NCBI RefSeq assembly: GCF_002849595.1
Contig: NZ_NRQR01000026.1
Location: 372,001 to 436,000 of the forward strand
Length of the DNA stretch: 64,000 bases
Direction of reading: 5' to 3'
Source of the DNA: Luteimonas rhizosphaerae
GTDB taxonomy: Bacteria > Pseudomonadota > Gammaproteobacteria > Xanthomonadales > Xanthomonadaceae
The notes below the pieces were generated by a model that was given only the letters and a program-made list of their open reading frames with translations, was not told where the DNA came from and ran no database searches. The translations under genes were made by a program, and so were the position numbers. Within the stretch, counting starts at the first letter, position 1. Each line of letters opens with the position of its first letter. Below are positions 1-9,197 of the stretch, in pieces.

Positions 1-1
1 G

Positions 2-1348
2 GTGCCGGCGACGGCGGGCACCGACCTGCGGCTGAGCGTGGACGCCGAACTGCAGCAGGCGATGGCGCTGGCCTTCGGCGGCCTGCACGGCTCGGCCGTC
101 GCGGTCGATCCGGCGACCGGCGACGTGCTCGGCATGGTCAGCCTGCCGAGCTTCGACCCCAACCTGTTCGTCAACGGCATCTCGCACGCCGACTACCGCC
201 GGCTGATGGACGATCCGGCGCGGCCGCTGTTCAACCGCAACGTGCTGGGCGGCGGCCCGCCGGGCTCGACGATCAAGCCGCTGGTCGCGCTGGCCGGCGT
301 CGACAGCGGCCTGCGCACGCCGGAGTCGCGGGTGTTCTCGACCGGCGAGTTCTTCATCCCCGGCCAGCGCCGCGGCTACCGCGATGCGGCGCGCGGCGCC
401 GGCTGGACCGACCTGCGCGATTCGATCGCGCGCTCGGTCAACTACTACTACTACCAGCTCGCCTACGAGATGGGCATCGAGCGCTTCGACCAGTACATGA
501 CCCGCTACGGCTTCGGCCAGGCGACCGGCATCGACCTGCTGGGCGAGAACATCGGCGTGGTGCCGTCGCCGCGCTACAAGGCCTCGCGCACCCGCGAGCC
601 CTGGTATGCGGGCGAAACCGTGATCGCGGGCATCGGCCAGGGCTACTGGATCGCGACCGCGCTGCAGCTCGCGCGCGGCACCGCGGCGATCGCCAGCGGC
701 GGCGAGCTCAATACGTTGCACCTGGCCGCCGAACGCCGCGACGGCTTCGACGCGCCGTGGCGCGCGGTGCCGCGGCCGGCGCCGACGCGGATCACCGAGC
801 GCCCCGAGCATCTGCGCGCGGTGCAGGAAGGCATGGTCACGACGATCCACGGCCGCGGCACCGGCACGCGCATGGCGATCGGCGCCGAGTACCGCATGGC
901 CGGCAAGACCGGCACCGCGCAGCGCGTGAGCCGCCGAGGCAGCGCCAGCACCGATCCGCGCAACCTGCCGTACCACCTGCGCCACCAGGCGCTGTTCGTC
1001 GGCTACGCGCCGGCGGAAGACCCGAAGATCGCGCTCGCGGTCATCGTCGAACACGGCGGCTACGGCGGCACGACCGCCGCGCCGATCGCGCGCAAGATCT
1101 TCGACGCGTGGCTGCTCGGCACGATGCCCGAGGTCGAGGTCGATCCCGTCACCGGCGCGCCGCTCGCGGTCGCCGCCGCGGGCCCGCAGGCCGCGCTGGC
1201 GCCCGAGCCCTCGTTCGAGACCGTCACCGGCGGCGTGCGCACCGCGCCGCGCGATGCCAACGGCCGCTTTCCGGGCGTGCCGGCGCCGCGCGTGCCGGCC
1301 GGGGCGCCGCGTGAATCCGATGCCGCGCCTGCGGAGGTGACGCCGTGA
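2..1348 (+). CDS. mrdA: Penicillin-binding protein 2, C-terminal transpeptidase part (5' end outside window)
   Basis: Peptidoglycan D,D-transpeptidase of the rod-elongation complex, cross-linking lateral-wall peptidoglycan in the periplasm. The 448 visible residues carry the three penicillin-binding motifs in order: S-T-I-K at fragment residues 89-92 with the acyl-enzyme serine, S-V-N at 145-147 and K-T-G at 302-304. Full PBP2 proteins are above 600 residues, so the membrane anchor and dimerisation region lie left of the window and base 2 is not the true start. After the K-T-G domain there is a Pro/Ala-rich tail. The stop overlaps the rodA start by 4 bp, the usual mrdA-rodA coupling. Confidence 0.95.
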   Translation: MPATAGTDLRLSVDAELQQAMALAFGGLHGSAVAVDPATGDVLGMVSLPSFDPNLFVNGISHADYRRLMDDPARPLFNRNVLGGGPPGSTIKPLVALAGVDSGLRTPESRVFSTGEFFIPGQRRGYRDAARGAGWTDLRDSIARSVNYYYYQLAYEMGIERFDQYMTRYGFGQATGIDLLGENIGVVPSPRYKASRTREPWYAGETVIAGIGQGYWIATALQLARGTAAIASGGELNTLHLAAERRDGFDAPWRAVPRPAPTRITERPEHLRAVQEGMVTTIHGRGTGTRMAIGAEYRMAGKTGTAQRVSRRGSASTDPRNLPYHLRHQALFVGYAPAEDPKIALAVIVEHGGYGGTTAAPIARKIFDAWLLGTMPEVEVDPVTGAPLAVAAAGPQAALAPEPSFETVTGGVRTAPRDANGRFPGVPAPRVPAGAPRESDAAPAEVTP

Positions 1349-2457
1349 ACGTGATCCTGCGCTGGCTGCTCGACATGATCGGGCGCTTCGTGCGCACGCT
1401 GGACTGGCCGCTGCTCGCCGCGCTGCTCGCGCTGATGGGCATCGGCCTGGCGGTGCTGCACAGCGCCAGCGGCCAGAACCTGGCGATGGTGCAGTCGCAG
1501 GCGCTGCGCTACGGCGTCGGCCTCGGCGCGATGTGGGTGCTGTCGCGCATTCCCGCGATCGAGCTGCGCCGCTTCACGCCGCTGGCCTACGGCATTTCGC
1601 TGCTGCCGTTGATCGCGGTGCTGTTCATGGGCACCGGGCGCAGCGGCCAGCACTGGCTCAATCTGGGCGCGTTCTACGTGCAGCCGGCCGAGCTGATGAA
1701 ACTGTCGCTGCCGATGATGGCCGCCTGGTGGCTGGGCCAGCAGGCCGGACCGCCGCGTCTGGCGACGGTGCTGGTCGCCGCGGCGATCATCGGCGTGCCG
1801 ACCGGCCTGGTGCTGCTGCAGCCGGATTTCGGTACCGCGATGCTGGTCGCATCGGGCGGCGCGTTCGCGCTGTACCTGGCGGGCCTGTCGTGGTGGTGGT
1901 TCGTCGGCGGCGCCGCCGCGGTCGTGGTCTCGGCGCCGGCCGCGTGGTTCTTCTATCTGCAGCAGTACCAGAAGGACCGCATCCTGACCTTCCTCGATCC
2001 CGAATCCGATCCGCTCGGCACGGGCTGGAACATCATCCAGTCGAAGATCGCGATCGGCTCGGGCGGGCTGACCGGGCAGGGCTGGGGCGACGGCTCGCAG
2101 TCGCATCTGAACTACGTGCCCGAGCACACGACCGATTTCGTGTTCGCGGTGCTCAGCGAGGAATTCGGCTGGCTCGGGGTCGTCGTCGTGCTGGGCCTGT
2201 ACCTCTTCATCATCGGCCGCTGCCTGTGGATCGCCAGCGAGGGACGCGACGGCTTCTCGCGCCTGCTGGTCGGCAGCCTGGCGCTGGCGATGTCGGTCTA
2301 CGTCATCGTCAACGGCGGCATGATCTCGGGCATGTTGCCGGTGGTCGGCGTGCCGATGCCGCTGCTGAGTTTCGGCGGTACCGCGGCGGTGTCGCTGCTC
2401 GCGGGCTTCGGCGTGATCATGGCGGTGCAGGCGGGCAGCCGGCAGAAGCGGCGCTGA
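1345..2457 (+). CDS. rodA: Rod shape-determining protein RodA (SEDS peptidoglycan glycosyltransferase)
   Basis: SEDS-family integral membrane glycosyltransferase that polymerises lipid II together with PBP2 during elongation. The 370-residue length and about ten hydrophobic segments fit RodA. The family motif HTTDFVFAVLSEEFG is present, with the catalytic-type Asp at about residue 264, and the C-terminal PVVGVPMPLLSFGG signature is intact. The start is GTG at 1345, overlapping the PBP2 stop (GTGA) and preceded by a strong ribosome-binding site, GGAGGTGA at 1333-1340. It is translationally coupled to PBP2, with mltB starting about 90 bp downstream. Confidence 0.96.
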   Translation: MNVILRWLLDMIGRFVRTLDWPLLAALLALMGIGLAVLHSASGQNLAMVQSQALRYGVGLGAMWVLSRIPAIELRRFTPLAYGISLLPLIAVLFMGTGRSGQHWLNLGAFYVQPAELMKLSLPMMAAWWLGQQAGPPRLATVLVAAAIIGVPTGLVLLQPDFGTAMLVASGGAFALYLAGLSWWWFVGGAAAVVVSAPAAWFFYLQQYQKDRILTFLDPESDPLGTGWNIIQSKIAIGSGGLTGQGWGDGSQSHLNYVPEHTTDFVFAVLSEEFGWLGVVVVLGLYLFIIGRCLWIASEGRDGFSRLLVGSLALAMSVYVIVNGGMISGMLPVVGVPMPLLSFGGTAAVSLLAGFGVIMAVQAGSRQKRR

Positions 2458-2532
2458 GCGCGGCACGCGCGCGATCTGACCGCAGCGCAACCGTGGCGTC
2501 TGCGCAGGTGTCGGCGCTCCGCGGGTGCGTGC

Positions 2533-2538
2533 TAACCT
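2533..2538 (+). promoter_or_regulatory. Candidate -10 element just upstream of mltB
   Basis: TGCTAACCT places a -10-like hexamer (taacct) only 8 nt before the mltB ATG at 2547. No ribosome-binding site fits between them. This arrangement is typical of leaderless transcripts. No convincing -35 was seen. Confidence 0.35.
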
Positions 2539-2546
2539 CGCGCCCG

Positions 2547-3680
2547 ATGAGCCGACGCCCCTATTTCCGACTCGCCGCTGGCCTGTTGCCGCTTGCCCTC
2601 GTGGCCTGCGCCACGCCGGCAAACCCGTCACTGGCGCAGGACGCCGACGACTTCGCCGCGGTCACGCCGCTGCCCGAACCGGCCCGGCCCGAAGGCGCAC
2701 TGCTGCCGAAGGTGCCGCAGCCCGAGGAACGCCCCGTCGCACCGGAATCGGTCAGCGACGCGTCGATCCCGCGCGCGCAGCGCGTCGAGAACTTCGTGAC
2801 CTACACCGCGCAGACCTACGGCGTGGAGCCGGCGCACGTGCGCCGCACGCTCGCCCAGGCCAGCGTGCAGCAGCCGATCCTGACCGCGATCAGCCGCCCG
2901 GCCGAAGCCGTGCGTCCGTGGCGCGACTACCGGCCGATCTTCATCAACGATGCGCGCATCAACGGCGGCGTCGCCTTCTATCGCGAGAACCGCGCCGCGC
3001 TCGAGCGCGTGGCCGCCGACACCGGCGTGCCCGCCGAGTACATCGTCGCGATCATCGGCGTGGAGACCAGCTACGGCCGCATCACCGGCAACTGGAAGGT
3101 GCTCGACGCCCTGTACACGCTGGCATTCGACTACGCGCCGCGCGCGCCGTTCTTCGCCGGCGAGCTCGCGCAGCTGTTCGCGCTGGAGAAGGCCGAGCCG
3201 CAGCTCGACATCCTGCAGCTCAAGGGCAGCTATGCCGGCGCGATGGGCATGGGCCAGTTCATGCCGTCGAGCTACCGGCTGTGGGCGAAGGACGGCGACG
3301 GCGATGGCCGCCGCGACCTGCTGACCCACAAGCCCGACGTGTTCGCCTCGATCGCCAACTACTTCGTGCTGCACGGCTGGCAGCGCGGCGGTCCGGTCGT
3401 CGCCCGCGCCCAGCGCGATGCGTCGGCCGCCGACTTCAAGCCCGAGAACTGGGATCCGGTCTATCCGCTGGCCGATCTCGCACGTCGCGGTTACCGGCCT
3501 GCGCCGGGCGAGCCGACCGCCGAGGGCGCCACGCTGCTGTCGCTCGATGGCGATGCCGGCATGGAGTACTGGCTCGCGTACCGAAACTTCTATGTGATCA
3601 CCCGCTACAACCGCTCGCCGATGTATTCGCTGTCGGTCCACCAGCTGGCGCAGGCGATCCGCGCCGGAGTCGGCCCGTGA
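2547..3680 (+). CDS. mltB: Membrane-bound lytic murein transglycosylase B
   Basis: Outer-membrane lipoprotein that cleaves the MurNAc-GlcNAc bond of peptidoglycan to give 1,6-anhydro ends. The 377-residue product starts with a signal sequence ending in the lipobox LVAC (Cys about residue 18). The SLT2/MltB catalytic motif GVETSYG gives the catalytic Glu at about residue 173, and the conserved AGAMGMGQFMPSSY segment follows. A peptidoglycan-binding-like C-terminal part is short or absent. ATG 2547 was chosen because the signal peptide begins there. The open frame extends upstream, but through rodA. The stop overlaps the GTG of rlpA. Confidence 0.94.
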   Translation: MSRRPYFRLAAGLLPLALVACATPANPSLAQDADDFAAVTPLPEPARPEGALLPKVPQPEERPVAPESVSDASIPRAQRVENFVTYTAQTYGVEPAHVRRTLAQASVQQPILTAISRPAEAVRPWRDYRPIFINDARINGGVAFYRENRAALERVAADTGVPAEYIVAIIGVETSYGRITGNWKVLDALYTLAFDYAPRAPFFAGELAQLFALEKAEPQLDILQLKGSYAGAMGMGQFMPSSYRLWAKDGDGDGRRDLLTHKPDVFASIANYFVLHGWQRGGPVVARAQRDASAADFKPENWDPVYPLADLARRGYRPAPGEPTAEGATLLSLDGDAGMEYWLAYRNFYVITRYNRSPMYSLSVHQLAQAIRAGVGP

Positions 3681-4981
3681 CGCGATGGCTGCTGCCGCTG
3701 GCGGCGGTGGCCCTGCTGGCCGGTTGCGCCGGCACTCCGAAGAAGTCCGGTGAGACCCCGCCCGGGACCGCGTCGAGCGGTGCGCCGGCAGCGCCGGCCG
3801 CCTCGCGCGGGCAGGGCGGCCGCAGGGTGTCGCCGTATGCGCCCGCGCAGGAAGATCCCAGCACCCGCGGGCACTACACCGCCGGCGGCCTGTACCGGCC
3901 GGGCGTGCCCGACAGCCTGCCCGACTACCTGCCCAACGTCGACGCGATACCCGAGCCGGAGGTCGTCGACCTGCCGCGCTCGCCGGTCGGCAACCGCAGC
4001 CCCTACCAGGTGCTGGGCAAGACCTACCACGTGCTCGACGACCACAGTGCGTTCGTCGAGACCGGTACCGCGTCGTACTACGGCGCCAAGTTCCACGGCC
4101 GCCTGACCTCCAACCGCGAGGTCTACGACATGTACGCGTTTACCGCGGCGCACAAGTCGCTGCCGCTGCCGAGCTTCGCGCGCGTCACCAATCTCGACAA
4201 CGGCAAGTCGGTCGTCGTCCGCGTCAACGATCGCGGGCCGTTCCACGAAGGCCGCGTCGTCGATCTCAGCTACGCCGCGGCGGTCAAGATCGGCGTGCAT
4301 CCGCGCGGGACCGGACGGGTCCAGGTGCAGGCCCTGAGTCCGGGCGAGAACGCGCAGCTCGATCGCGAGTGGGTCGCCTCGGCGCCTGCCGCGCCGCCCG
4401 CGGTCGCCGCGGCCGCGCCGACGCCGGCCGCCAGCGCGATCGACAGCATCGTCGAGGCCCTGCCCATCGCCAGCGCCCGCGCCGACGAACGTCCCGCGCC
4501 GCTGCCGGCGCAGGCGAGCGCGGCCGACGGCCGCTTCAACATGTACCAGAACGGCAGGGTCATGACGGCGGACGATTTCGACGCCTGGCTGACCGCCCGT
4601 GGTCTGCGCCTGGAGAACGGGCGTCAGGTGCCGATCCATCCCGCGCCCGCTGCCACCGCTGCCGCCAGCCCGGCGCCTGCGCCGGTCGTCGCGCCGCAGG
4701 CGACCGCCCCGGCACCCGCACCCACGCAGGTCGTCGCCAGTCCCGGCGGTGCCGGCGTGACCCTGCAGGTCGCCGCTTTCGGGGCGCGCGCCAATGCCGA
4801 ACGCGCGCTCGCCACCCTGCACGGTGCCGGCATCGCCGCGGCCTCGCTGCAGGACGGCACCGCCGCCGGCAAGCCGGTCTGGCGCCTGCGCGTCGGGCCG
4901 GTGGACTCGGCGCGCATCGGCGAGGTGTCCTCGCGCGTCGCCGGTCTCGGTTTCGGTGCGCCGACCGTGGTCCGCGACTGA
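3677..4981 (+). CDS. rlpA: Septal ring lytic transglycosylase RlpA family lipoprotein (DPBB + SPOR)
   Basis: Outer-membrane lipoprotein predicted to cut denuded glycan strands. The 434-residue protein has an N-terminal lipobox (LLAGC, Cys about residue 19). A double-psi beta-barrel spans about residues 127-219 with ETGTASYYG, KFHGRLTSN and VRVNDRGPF, the His/Asp-bearing motifs of the active RlpA clade. A Pro/Ala-rich linker follows, then a SPOR domain from about residue 360 to the end (VTLQVAAFGARANAE), which binds denuded peptidoglycan. GTG 3677 overlaps the mltB stop and sits right at the signal peptide. It is located between mltB and the D,D-carboxypeptidase gene. Confidence 0.93.
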   Translation: MTRWLLPLAAVALLAGCAGTPKKSGETPPGTASSGAPAAPAASRGQGGRRVSPYAPAQEDPSTRGHYTAGGLYRPGVPDSLPDYLPNVDAIPEPEVVDLPRSPVGNRSPYQVLGKTYHVLDDHSAFVETGTASYYGAKFHGRLTSNREVYDMYAFTAAHKSLPLPSFARVTNLDNGKSVVVRVNDRGPFHEGRVVDLSYAAAVKIGVHPRGTGRVQVQALSPGENAQLDREWVASAPAAPPAVAAAAPTPAASAIDSIVEALPIASARADERPAPLPAQASAADGRFNMYQNGRVMTADDFDAWLTARGLRLENGRQVPIHPAPAATAAASPAPAPVVAPQATAPAPAPTQVVASPGGAGVTLQVAAFGARANAERALATLHGAGIAAASLQDGTAAGKPVWRLRVGPVDSARIGEVSSRVAGLGFGAPTVVRD

Positions 4982-5036
4982 ATTTTTCTTGTCACCTGCC
5001 GGTCCGCACGACCGGCGTTCCGGAGTTCCGCCCCAG

Positions 5037-6284
5037 ATGAAAGTGTCCGTAGTCGTGTCGCGCGTGCTGTTCGCCGCTGTCGCCACCACGCTGTTCGGTG
5101 TCGCCATTGCCCAGACCCCGGCGCCCCAGCCCGCACCCCAGCCGCAGCCCGCGCCGCAGCCCGCCGCGCCCGGCGCCGCGCTCAGCGACGAGTTGCCGAC
5201 GCCGCCGCCGCCGAGCGTCAACGGTACCGCCTGGGTGCTGATGGATTACGCGACCGGCCAGATCCTCGCCAGCCACAATCCCGACGAGCGCGTCGAGCCG
5301 GCCAGCATCACCAAGGTGATGACCAGCTACGTCATCGCCGCCGAGCTCGCCGCCGGCAAGATCACCCCCGACGACCAGGTGATGATGAGCGAGAACGCCT
5401 GGCGCAAGGGCGGCGCCGGCACCGACGGCAGCTACAGCGGCTTCCCGGTCAACCAGACCGCCAAGCTGCTGGACATGGAAATCGGCATGGTCGTGCAGTC
5501 GGGCAACGACGCGGCGATCGCGCTGGCCGAGCACACCGCCGGCAGCGAGGAAGCCTTCGCGCAGCTCATGACCGCTTATGCCAAGCGCATCGGCATGAAC
5601 AATTCCAACTTCACCAACGCCAGTGGCCTGTCGGGCCCGGAGCACTACTCGACCGCGCGCGACCTGGCGCTGCTCGGCCGCGCGATGGTGCGCGACTACC
5701 CCGAGGAGTACGCGCACAACAAGATCAAGGAATTCACGGTCGGCCCGATCACCCAGCGCAACCGCAACCTGCTGCTGTGGCGCGACGACAGCGTCGACGG
5801 CATCAAGACGGGTCACCATTCGGGCGCCGGCTACTGCCTGCTGGCGTCGGCCCAGCGCGGCGACCAGCGCCTGATCTCGGTCGTCATGGGCTCGACCAGC
5901 GAATCGCAGCGGGCGACCGATTCGCTGGCGCTGCTGAACTGGGGTTTCCGCTTCTTCGAGACCCACGCGGTCTACGACGCCGACAAGCCGGTCGCCACCC
6001 AGAAGATCTGGAAGGGCAAGGCCGACGAAGTGCAGCTGGGCGTCGCCGAACCGATGCTGGTCAGCATGCCGCGCGGCAAGTACGCGCAGCTCAAGCCGAC
6101 GATGGACATCCCCGAGACCCTGGTCGCGCCGATCGAGAAAGGCCAGCAGATCGGCACCGTGCGGGTGACGCTCGACGGCGAGGTCATCGCCGAGCGCCCG
6201 CTGGTCGCGCTGGAAGCGGTCGAGGAGGCCGGTTTCTTCAAGCGCCTGTGGCACGAGCTGCTGATGTGGTGGAACGCGGACTGA
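5037..6284 (+). CDS. dacC: D-alanyl-D-alanine carboxypeptidase (PBP5/6 type)
   Basis: Removes the terminal D-Ala of pentapeptide stems, limiting cross-linking. The 415-residue protein has an N-terminal signal peptide (about residues 1-25) and a Pro/Gln-rich spacer. The S11 peptidase motifs follow: S-I-T-K at 90-93, S-G-N at 155-157 and K-T-G at 257-259. A C-terminal PBP5-like beta domain and a final amphipathic stretch (FFKRLWHELLMWW) probably tether it to the inner membrane. ATG 5037 is chosen because the signal peptide starts there. It could equally be called dacA; the paralogue cannot be decided from one gene. A hairpin follows at 6315. Confidence 0.93.
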   Translation: MKVSVVVSRVLFAAVATTLFGVAIAQTPAPQPAPQPQPAPQPAAPGAALSDELPTPPPPSVNGTAWVLMDYATGQILASHNPDERVEPASITKVMTSYVIAAELAAGKITPDDQVMMSENAWRKGGAGTDGSYSGFPVNQTAKLLDMEIGMVVQSGNDAAIALAEHTAGSEEAFAQLMTAYAKRIGMNNSNFTNASGLSGPEHYSTARDLALLGRAMVRDYPEEYAHNKIKEFTVGPITQRNRNLLLWRDDSVDGIKTGHHSGAGYCLLASAQRGDQRLISVVMGSTSESQRATDSLALLNWGFRFFETHAVYDADKPVATQKIWKGKADEVQLGVAEPMLVSMPRGKYAQLKPTMDIPETLVAPIEKGQQIGTVRVTLDGEVIAERPLVALEAVEEAGFFKRLWHELLMWWNAD

Positions 6285-6314
6285 GCGCCGCGCGCTGCAT
6301 GGACGCGTGATCCC

Positions 6315-6341
6315 GACAGGGCCGGCATTGCCGGCCCTGTC
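6315..6341 (+). terminator. Perfect 12-bp hairpin downstream of the carboxypeptidase gene
   Basis: GACAGGGCCGGC, a 3-nt loop, then its exact reverse complement. There is no T-run on the right, so this is either a weak or Rho-assisted terminator or an mRNA-stabilising stem. The position 30 bp after the stop codon supports a 3'-end role. Confidence 0.5.
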
Positions 6342-6632
6342 GCGTTGGGGGCAGGCGGATCGCATCGTCTTATGCGGCCGATTCCGTTGCCGCGCGCGTG
6401 CGTGCGACCGGGGCCTGGGTGGGATTCCCGTCGCGCGCGAGCGCGCGCCTGCAGCAGCGCAGGTCTGCGTGCGATGCAGACGTGCGCCGGATACGTGCCA
6501 GCGATCTCCCGACACGACCGATGTGCGACGCACGGCGCAAGGCGCGGCCACGCTGCTCGGCAGCGCGAAGCCGCACGCGCCGTGCGCCGGCTCTCGTTTC
6601 CTGACCCGCGCCTGATGCCGGCCGCGCGCCGC

Positions 6633-6661
6633 TTGGGTTCGCGGCGCGTCGCCCCGATAAT
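6633..6661 (+). promoter_or_regulatory. Candidate sigma-70 promoter for ybeD-BLUF-lipB
   Basis: TTGGGT at 6633-6638, a 17-bp spacer and GATAAT at 6656-6661. The ybeD ATG is only 6 nt after the -10, so the transcript would begin at or next to the start codon. Confidence 0.5.
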
Positions 6662-6667
6662 CCCGCG

Positions 6668-6946
6668 ATGGACATTTCTTCCGACAATCCCGAGCACGGC
6701 TTCCAGTTTCCGGGCGTCTTCGAGCTCACCGCGATGGGTCCGGCCGAGGCCGGTCTCGACACCGAGATTCCGACCCTGCTGCAGGCCGCGGGCATCGAAG
6801 TGCTGCACGAGACCGTGACCTCGCGCGCGTCGAGCGGGGGCCGCTTCGTGTCGATCAAGCTGAGCTTCCGCGCGACCTCGCGGGCACAGTACGACGCCGC
6901 CCACGAAGCCCTGCGCGCGCATCCCGAGGTGCGGTGGACGCTGTGA
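6668..6946 (+). CDS. ybeD: YbeD-like DUF493 family protein
   Basis: A 92-residue cytosolic protein of the DUF493/YbeD family, a small ferredoxin-like fold of unproven biochemical role. Members are usually found between a dac gene and lipB, exactly the position here. Visible family features are an N-terminal FPGVFELTAMG segment and the central SSGGRFVSIKLSF beta-strand pair. A regulatory role in lipoate metabolism has been suggested for the family from gene neighbourhood; nothing in the sequence itself proves it. It starts with ATG after a promoter with almost no leader. The BLUF gene follows 25 bp downstream. Confidence 0.85.
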   Translation: MDISSDNPEHGFQFPGVFELTAMGPAEAGLDTEIPTLLQAAGIEVLHETVTSRASSGGRFVSIKLSFRATSRAQYDAAHEALRAHPEVRWTL

Positions 6947-6971
6947 CCGCAGGTCCGACGCACCGATTCCG

Positions 6972-7436
6972 ATGATCCGGCAACTGCTCTACCGCAGCGC
7001 GCAGCTCTACGAGTTCACCGCTGCCGACATGCGCCGGCTGTTGCAGGATGCGCGCGCCGACAACGCGGCGCAGGACGTGACCGGCGTGCTCGCCTATCGC
7101 GACGGCACGTTCCTGCAACTGCTCGAAGGCGCGCCCGACGTCGTCGATGCGCTGTACGCGCGCGTCGCCGGCGATCGCCGGCATTGCGACGTACGCCTGT
7201 TGTCGCGCGGCACCCGGGCCACGCGGCTGCTGCCCGGCTGGGCGATGGCCTATGCCGAAGCGCCGGGCGACGACGATGATCTTCCCGCGTTCGAAGGCCT
7301 GGCGCCGGATGCGCCCGCGCTCGGCCTACTCGCACGCGCGGACGACGCGGTGGCCGGCCTGCTGCGGCGTTTCCTGACCGGCGGCCCGGTGCCACCGGGT
7401 GGCCTGGTCTGCGCGCAGCGCTGGGCGCTCGCATGA
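6972..7436 (+). CDS. BLUF-domain blue-light photoreceptor
   Basis: A 154-residue FAD-binding photosensor. All residues that define the BLUF photocycle are present at the right spacing: Tyr7, Asn31, Gln49, Trp90 and Met92. The intervals of 24, 18, 41 and 43 residues equal those I recall for AppA Tyr21, Asn45, Gln63, Trp104 and Met106. Core motifs are [24 protein letters not shown] and LLPGWAMAY. About 50 residues follow the BLUF core, with no recognised output domain, so it probably acts by protein-protein contact. The stop overlaps the lipB ATG (ATGA), so the two are translationally coupled. Its presence inside a lipoate cluster is unusual. Confidence 0.9.
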   Translation: MIRQLLYRSAQLYEFTAADMRRLLQDARADNAAQDVTGVLAYRDGTFLQLLEGAPDVVDALYARVAGDRRHCDVRLLSRGTRATRLLPGWAMAYAEAPGDDDDLPAFEGLAPDAPALGLLARADDAVAGLLRRFLTGGPVPPGGLVCAQRWALA

Positions 7437-8104
7437 CCACCGGCGCGGCGCCGGCCGCGATGGTCCGCCCGCTCGGGCGGCAGCCCTACCTGCCGGTGTG
7501 GCGTGCCATGCAGGCCTTCACCGATGCGCGCGACGAGGACACCGCCGACGAGCTCTGGGTCGTCGAGCACGAGCCGGTCTTCACCCTGGGCCAGGCGGGC
7601 AAGCCGGAGCACGTGCTCGCGCCGGGCGACATCCCCGTGGTGCAGGTCGATCGCGGTGGCCAGGTCACCTATCACGGCCCCGGCCAGCTGGTGGTCTATC
7701 CGTTGCTCGACCTCCGCCGGCTCAAGATCGGCGTGCGCGACTACGTCTGCCGCATCGAGCAGGCGATCATCGACACGCTCGGCGACTGGAACATCGGCGC
7801 GGTGCGGCGCGACGGCGCGCCCGGCGTCTACGTCAACGAGGCCAAGATCGCCGCGCTCGGCATCCGCGTGCGGCGCGGCTGCACCTTCCACGGCCTGGCG
7901 TTCAACGTCGAGATGGACCTGGCGCCGTTCGACCGGATCAATCCCTGCGGCTACGCCGGCCTCCAGGTGGTCTCGCTGTCGGACCTCGGCGGACCGGGTT
8001 CGCTGCAGGCCGTGGCGCCGGCGCTGCTGGAACATCTGGCGCGGCAGTTCGGTCTCGCGCTGGCCGACGCGCCGCCGCCGGCGCTGCCGCAGGCGACTGA
8101 ATGA
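7433..8104 (+). CDS. lipB: Octanoyl-[acyl carrier protein] protein transferase LipB
   Basis: Transfers octanoate from octanoyl-ACP to lipoyl domains of 2-oxoacid dehydrogenases and glycine cleavage H protein, forming the substrate of LipA. The 223-residue product carries the LipB signature [17 protein letters not shown], the catalytic Lys138 in AKIAALGIR and the acyl-thioester Cys172 in INPCGYAGL. The Lys-Cys spacing of 34 matches the family. The ATG at 7433 overlaps the BLUF stop. lipA follows after 82 bp, which contain a -10-like TACAAT. Confidence 0.97.
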   Translation: MTTGAAPAAMVRPLGRQPYLPVWRAMQAFTDARDEDTADELWVVEHEPVFTLGQAGKPEHVLAPGDIPVVQVDRGGQVTYHGPGQLVVYPLLDLRRLKIGVRDYVCRIEQAIIDTLGDWNIGAVRRDGAPGVYVNEAKIAALGIRVRRGCTFHGLAFNVEMDLAPFDRINPCGYAGLQVVSLSDLGGPGSLQAVAPALLEHLARQFGLALADAPPPALPQATE

Positions 8105-8151
8105 CACGCAGCATCCCCGCCCCTGCCGCAGACAGCTCTCCGGGCGGGGCC

Positions 8152-8157
8152 TACAAT
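8152..8157 (+). promoter_or_regulatory. Candidate -10 element upstream of lipA
   Basis: TACAAT at 8152-8157, 29 nt before the lipA ATG. The hexamer 17 bp upstream (cagaca) is only a weak -35 match. It suggests lipA can be transcribed separately from ybeD-BLUF-lipB. Confidence 0.35.
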
Positions 8158-8186
8158 GGTCCGGTGTTTCGCGACCCGACCCGTCC

Positions 8187-9197
8187 ATGACCCGACCCGC
8201 CGACAAATCGATTCCGTTGCAGGTGGTGTCCTCGCCTGTCGCGCCGCCGTCGCTGCAGACCGGCGTCAAGCAGGTCGCGGGCGACAAGATCGCGCGCTCG
8301 CCGGTGCAGTTCGCCGATGCGCCGGTGCTGCGCAAGCCGTCGTGGATCCGCGTGCGGATTCCGTCGAACGGTGCGGTCGCCGCGCTGAAGTCGAAGCTGC
8401 GCGAGAACCGGCTGGTCACGGTCTGCGAGGAAGCGAGCTGCCCGAACATCCACGAATGCTTCGGCCACGGCACCGCGACCTTCATGATCCTCGGCGAGGT
8501 GTGCACCCGACGCTGCTCGTTCTGCGACGTCGCCCACGGCCGGCCCAAGCCGCCGGATGCCAGCGAGCCACTGAACCTGGCGACCACGATCGCCGACATG
8601 GGCCTGAAGTACGTCGTGATCACCTCGGTCGACCGCGACGACCTGCGCGATGGCGGCGCCCAGCATTTCGTCGATTGCATCACCGAAGTCCGCAAGCAGT
8701 CGCCGCACATCCGGATCGAGGTCCTGACCCCTGATTTCCGCGGCAAGGGCCGCATGGAGCGCGCGCTGGAGATCCTGGCGACGAATCCGCCCGACGTCTT
8801 CAACCACAACGTCGAGACCGTGCCGGAGCTCTACCGCAACGTGCGCCCGGGCGCGGACTACCAGTGGTCGCTGACCCTGCTGCAGAAGTTCAAGGCCCAG
8901 CATCCGGGCGTGTCGACCAAGTCCGGCATCATGCTCGGCCTCGGCGAGACCATGGAGCAGGTGCAGGGCACACTGCGCGACCTGCGCGCGCACGATGTCG
9001 ACATGGTCACCATCGGCCAGTACCTGCAGCCCAGCGCGCACCACCATCCGGTGCTGCGTTACTGGACGCCCGAGGAATTCAAGGCGCTCGAGGATTACGG
9101 CATGGCGCTGGGTTTCAGCCATGTCGCGTCCGGTCCGCTGGTGCGGTCGTCCTACCACGCCGACCGCCAGGCGATGGAAGCCGGCGTCGCCGCCTGA
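8187..9197 (+). CDS. lipA: Lipoyl synthase LipA
   Basis: Radical-SAM enzyme that inserts two sulfurs into protein-bound octanoate. The 336-residue protein has both iron-sulfur cluster sites. The auxiliary cluster uses Cys80, Cys85 and Cys91 ([12 protein letters not shown]), with the C-terminal RSSYHA serine motif as fourth ligand. The radical-SAM cluster uses C-T-R-R-C-S-F-C at 106-113. ATG 8187 gives the normal length with the usual variable N-terminal extension before the auxiliary-cluster motif. It completes the pathway begun by LipB. Confidence 0.97.
   Translation: MTRPADKSIPLQVVSSPVAPPSLQTGVKQVAGDKIARSPVQFADAPVLRKPSWIRVRIPSNGAVAALKSKLRENRLVTVCEEASCPNIHECFGHGTATFMILGEVCTRRCSFCDVAHGRPKPPDASEPLNLATTIADMGLKYVVITSVDRDDLRDGGAQHFVDCITEVRKQSPHIRIEVLTPDFRGKGRMERALEILATNPPDVFNHNVETVPELYRNVRPGADYQWSLTLLQKFKAQHPGVSTKSGIMLGLGETMEQVQGTLRDLRAHDVDMVTIGQYLQPSAHHHPVLRYWTPEEFKALEDYGMALGFSHVASGPLVRSSYHADRQAMEAGVAA

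Larger units (their letters stand above)
6285..6667. other. 383-bp intergenic gap between the carboxypeptidase gene and ybeD
   Basis: No convincing coding sequence was found here on either strand. The gap holds a perfect 12-bp hairpin at 6315-6341 near its left end and a ybeD promoter candidate at its right end. Related genomes sometimes carry a D-amino-acid aminotransferase gene at this position (from memory), but nothing like it is visible. Confidence 0.6.

Noticed and set aside
1060..2631. 523-codon minus-strand frame opposite rodA
   Set aside because: Shadow of the PBP2/RodA genes. The product is Arg/Gln/His-rich and matches no family.
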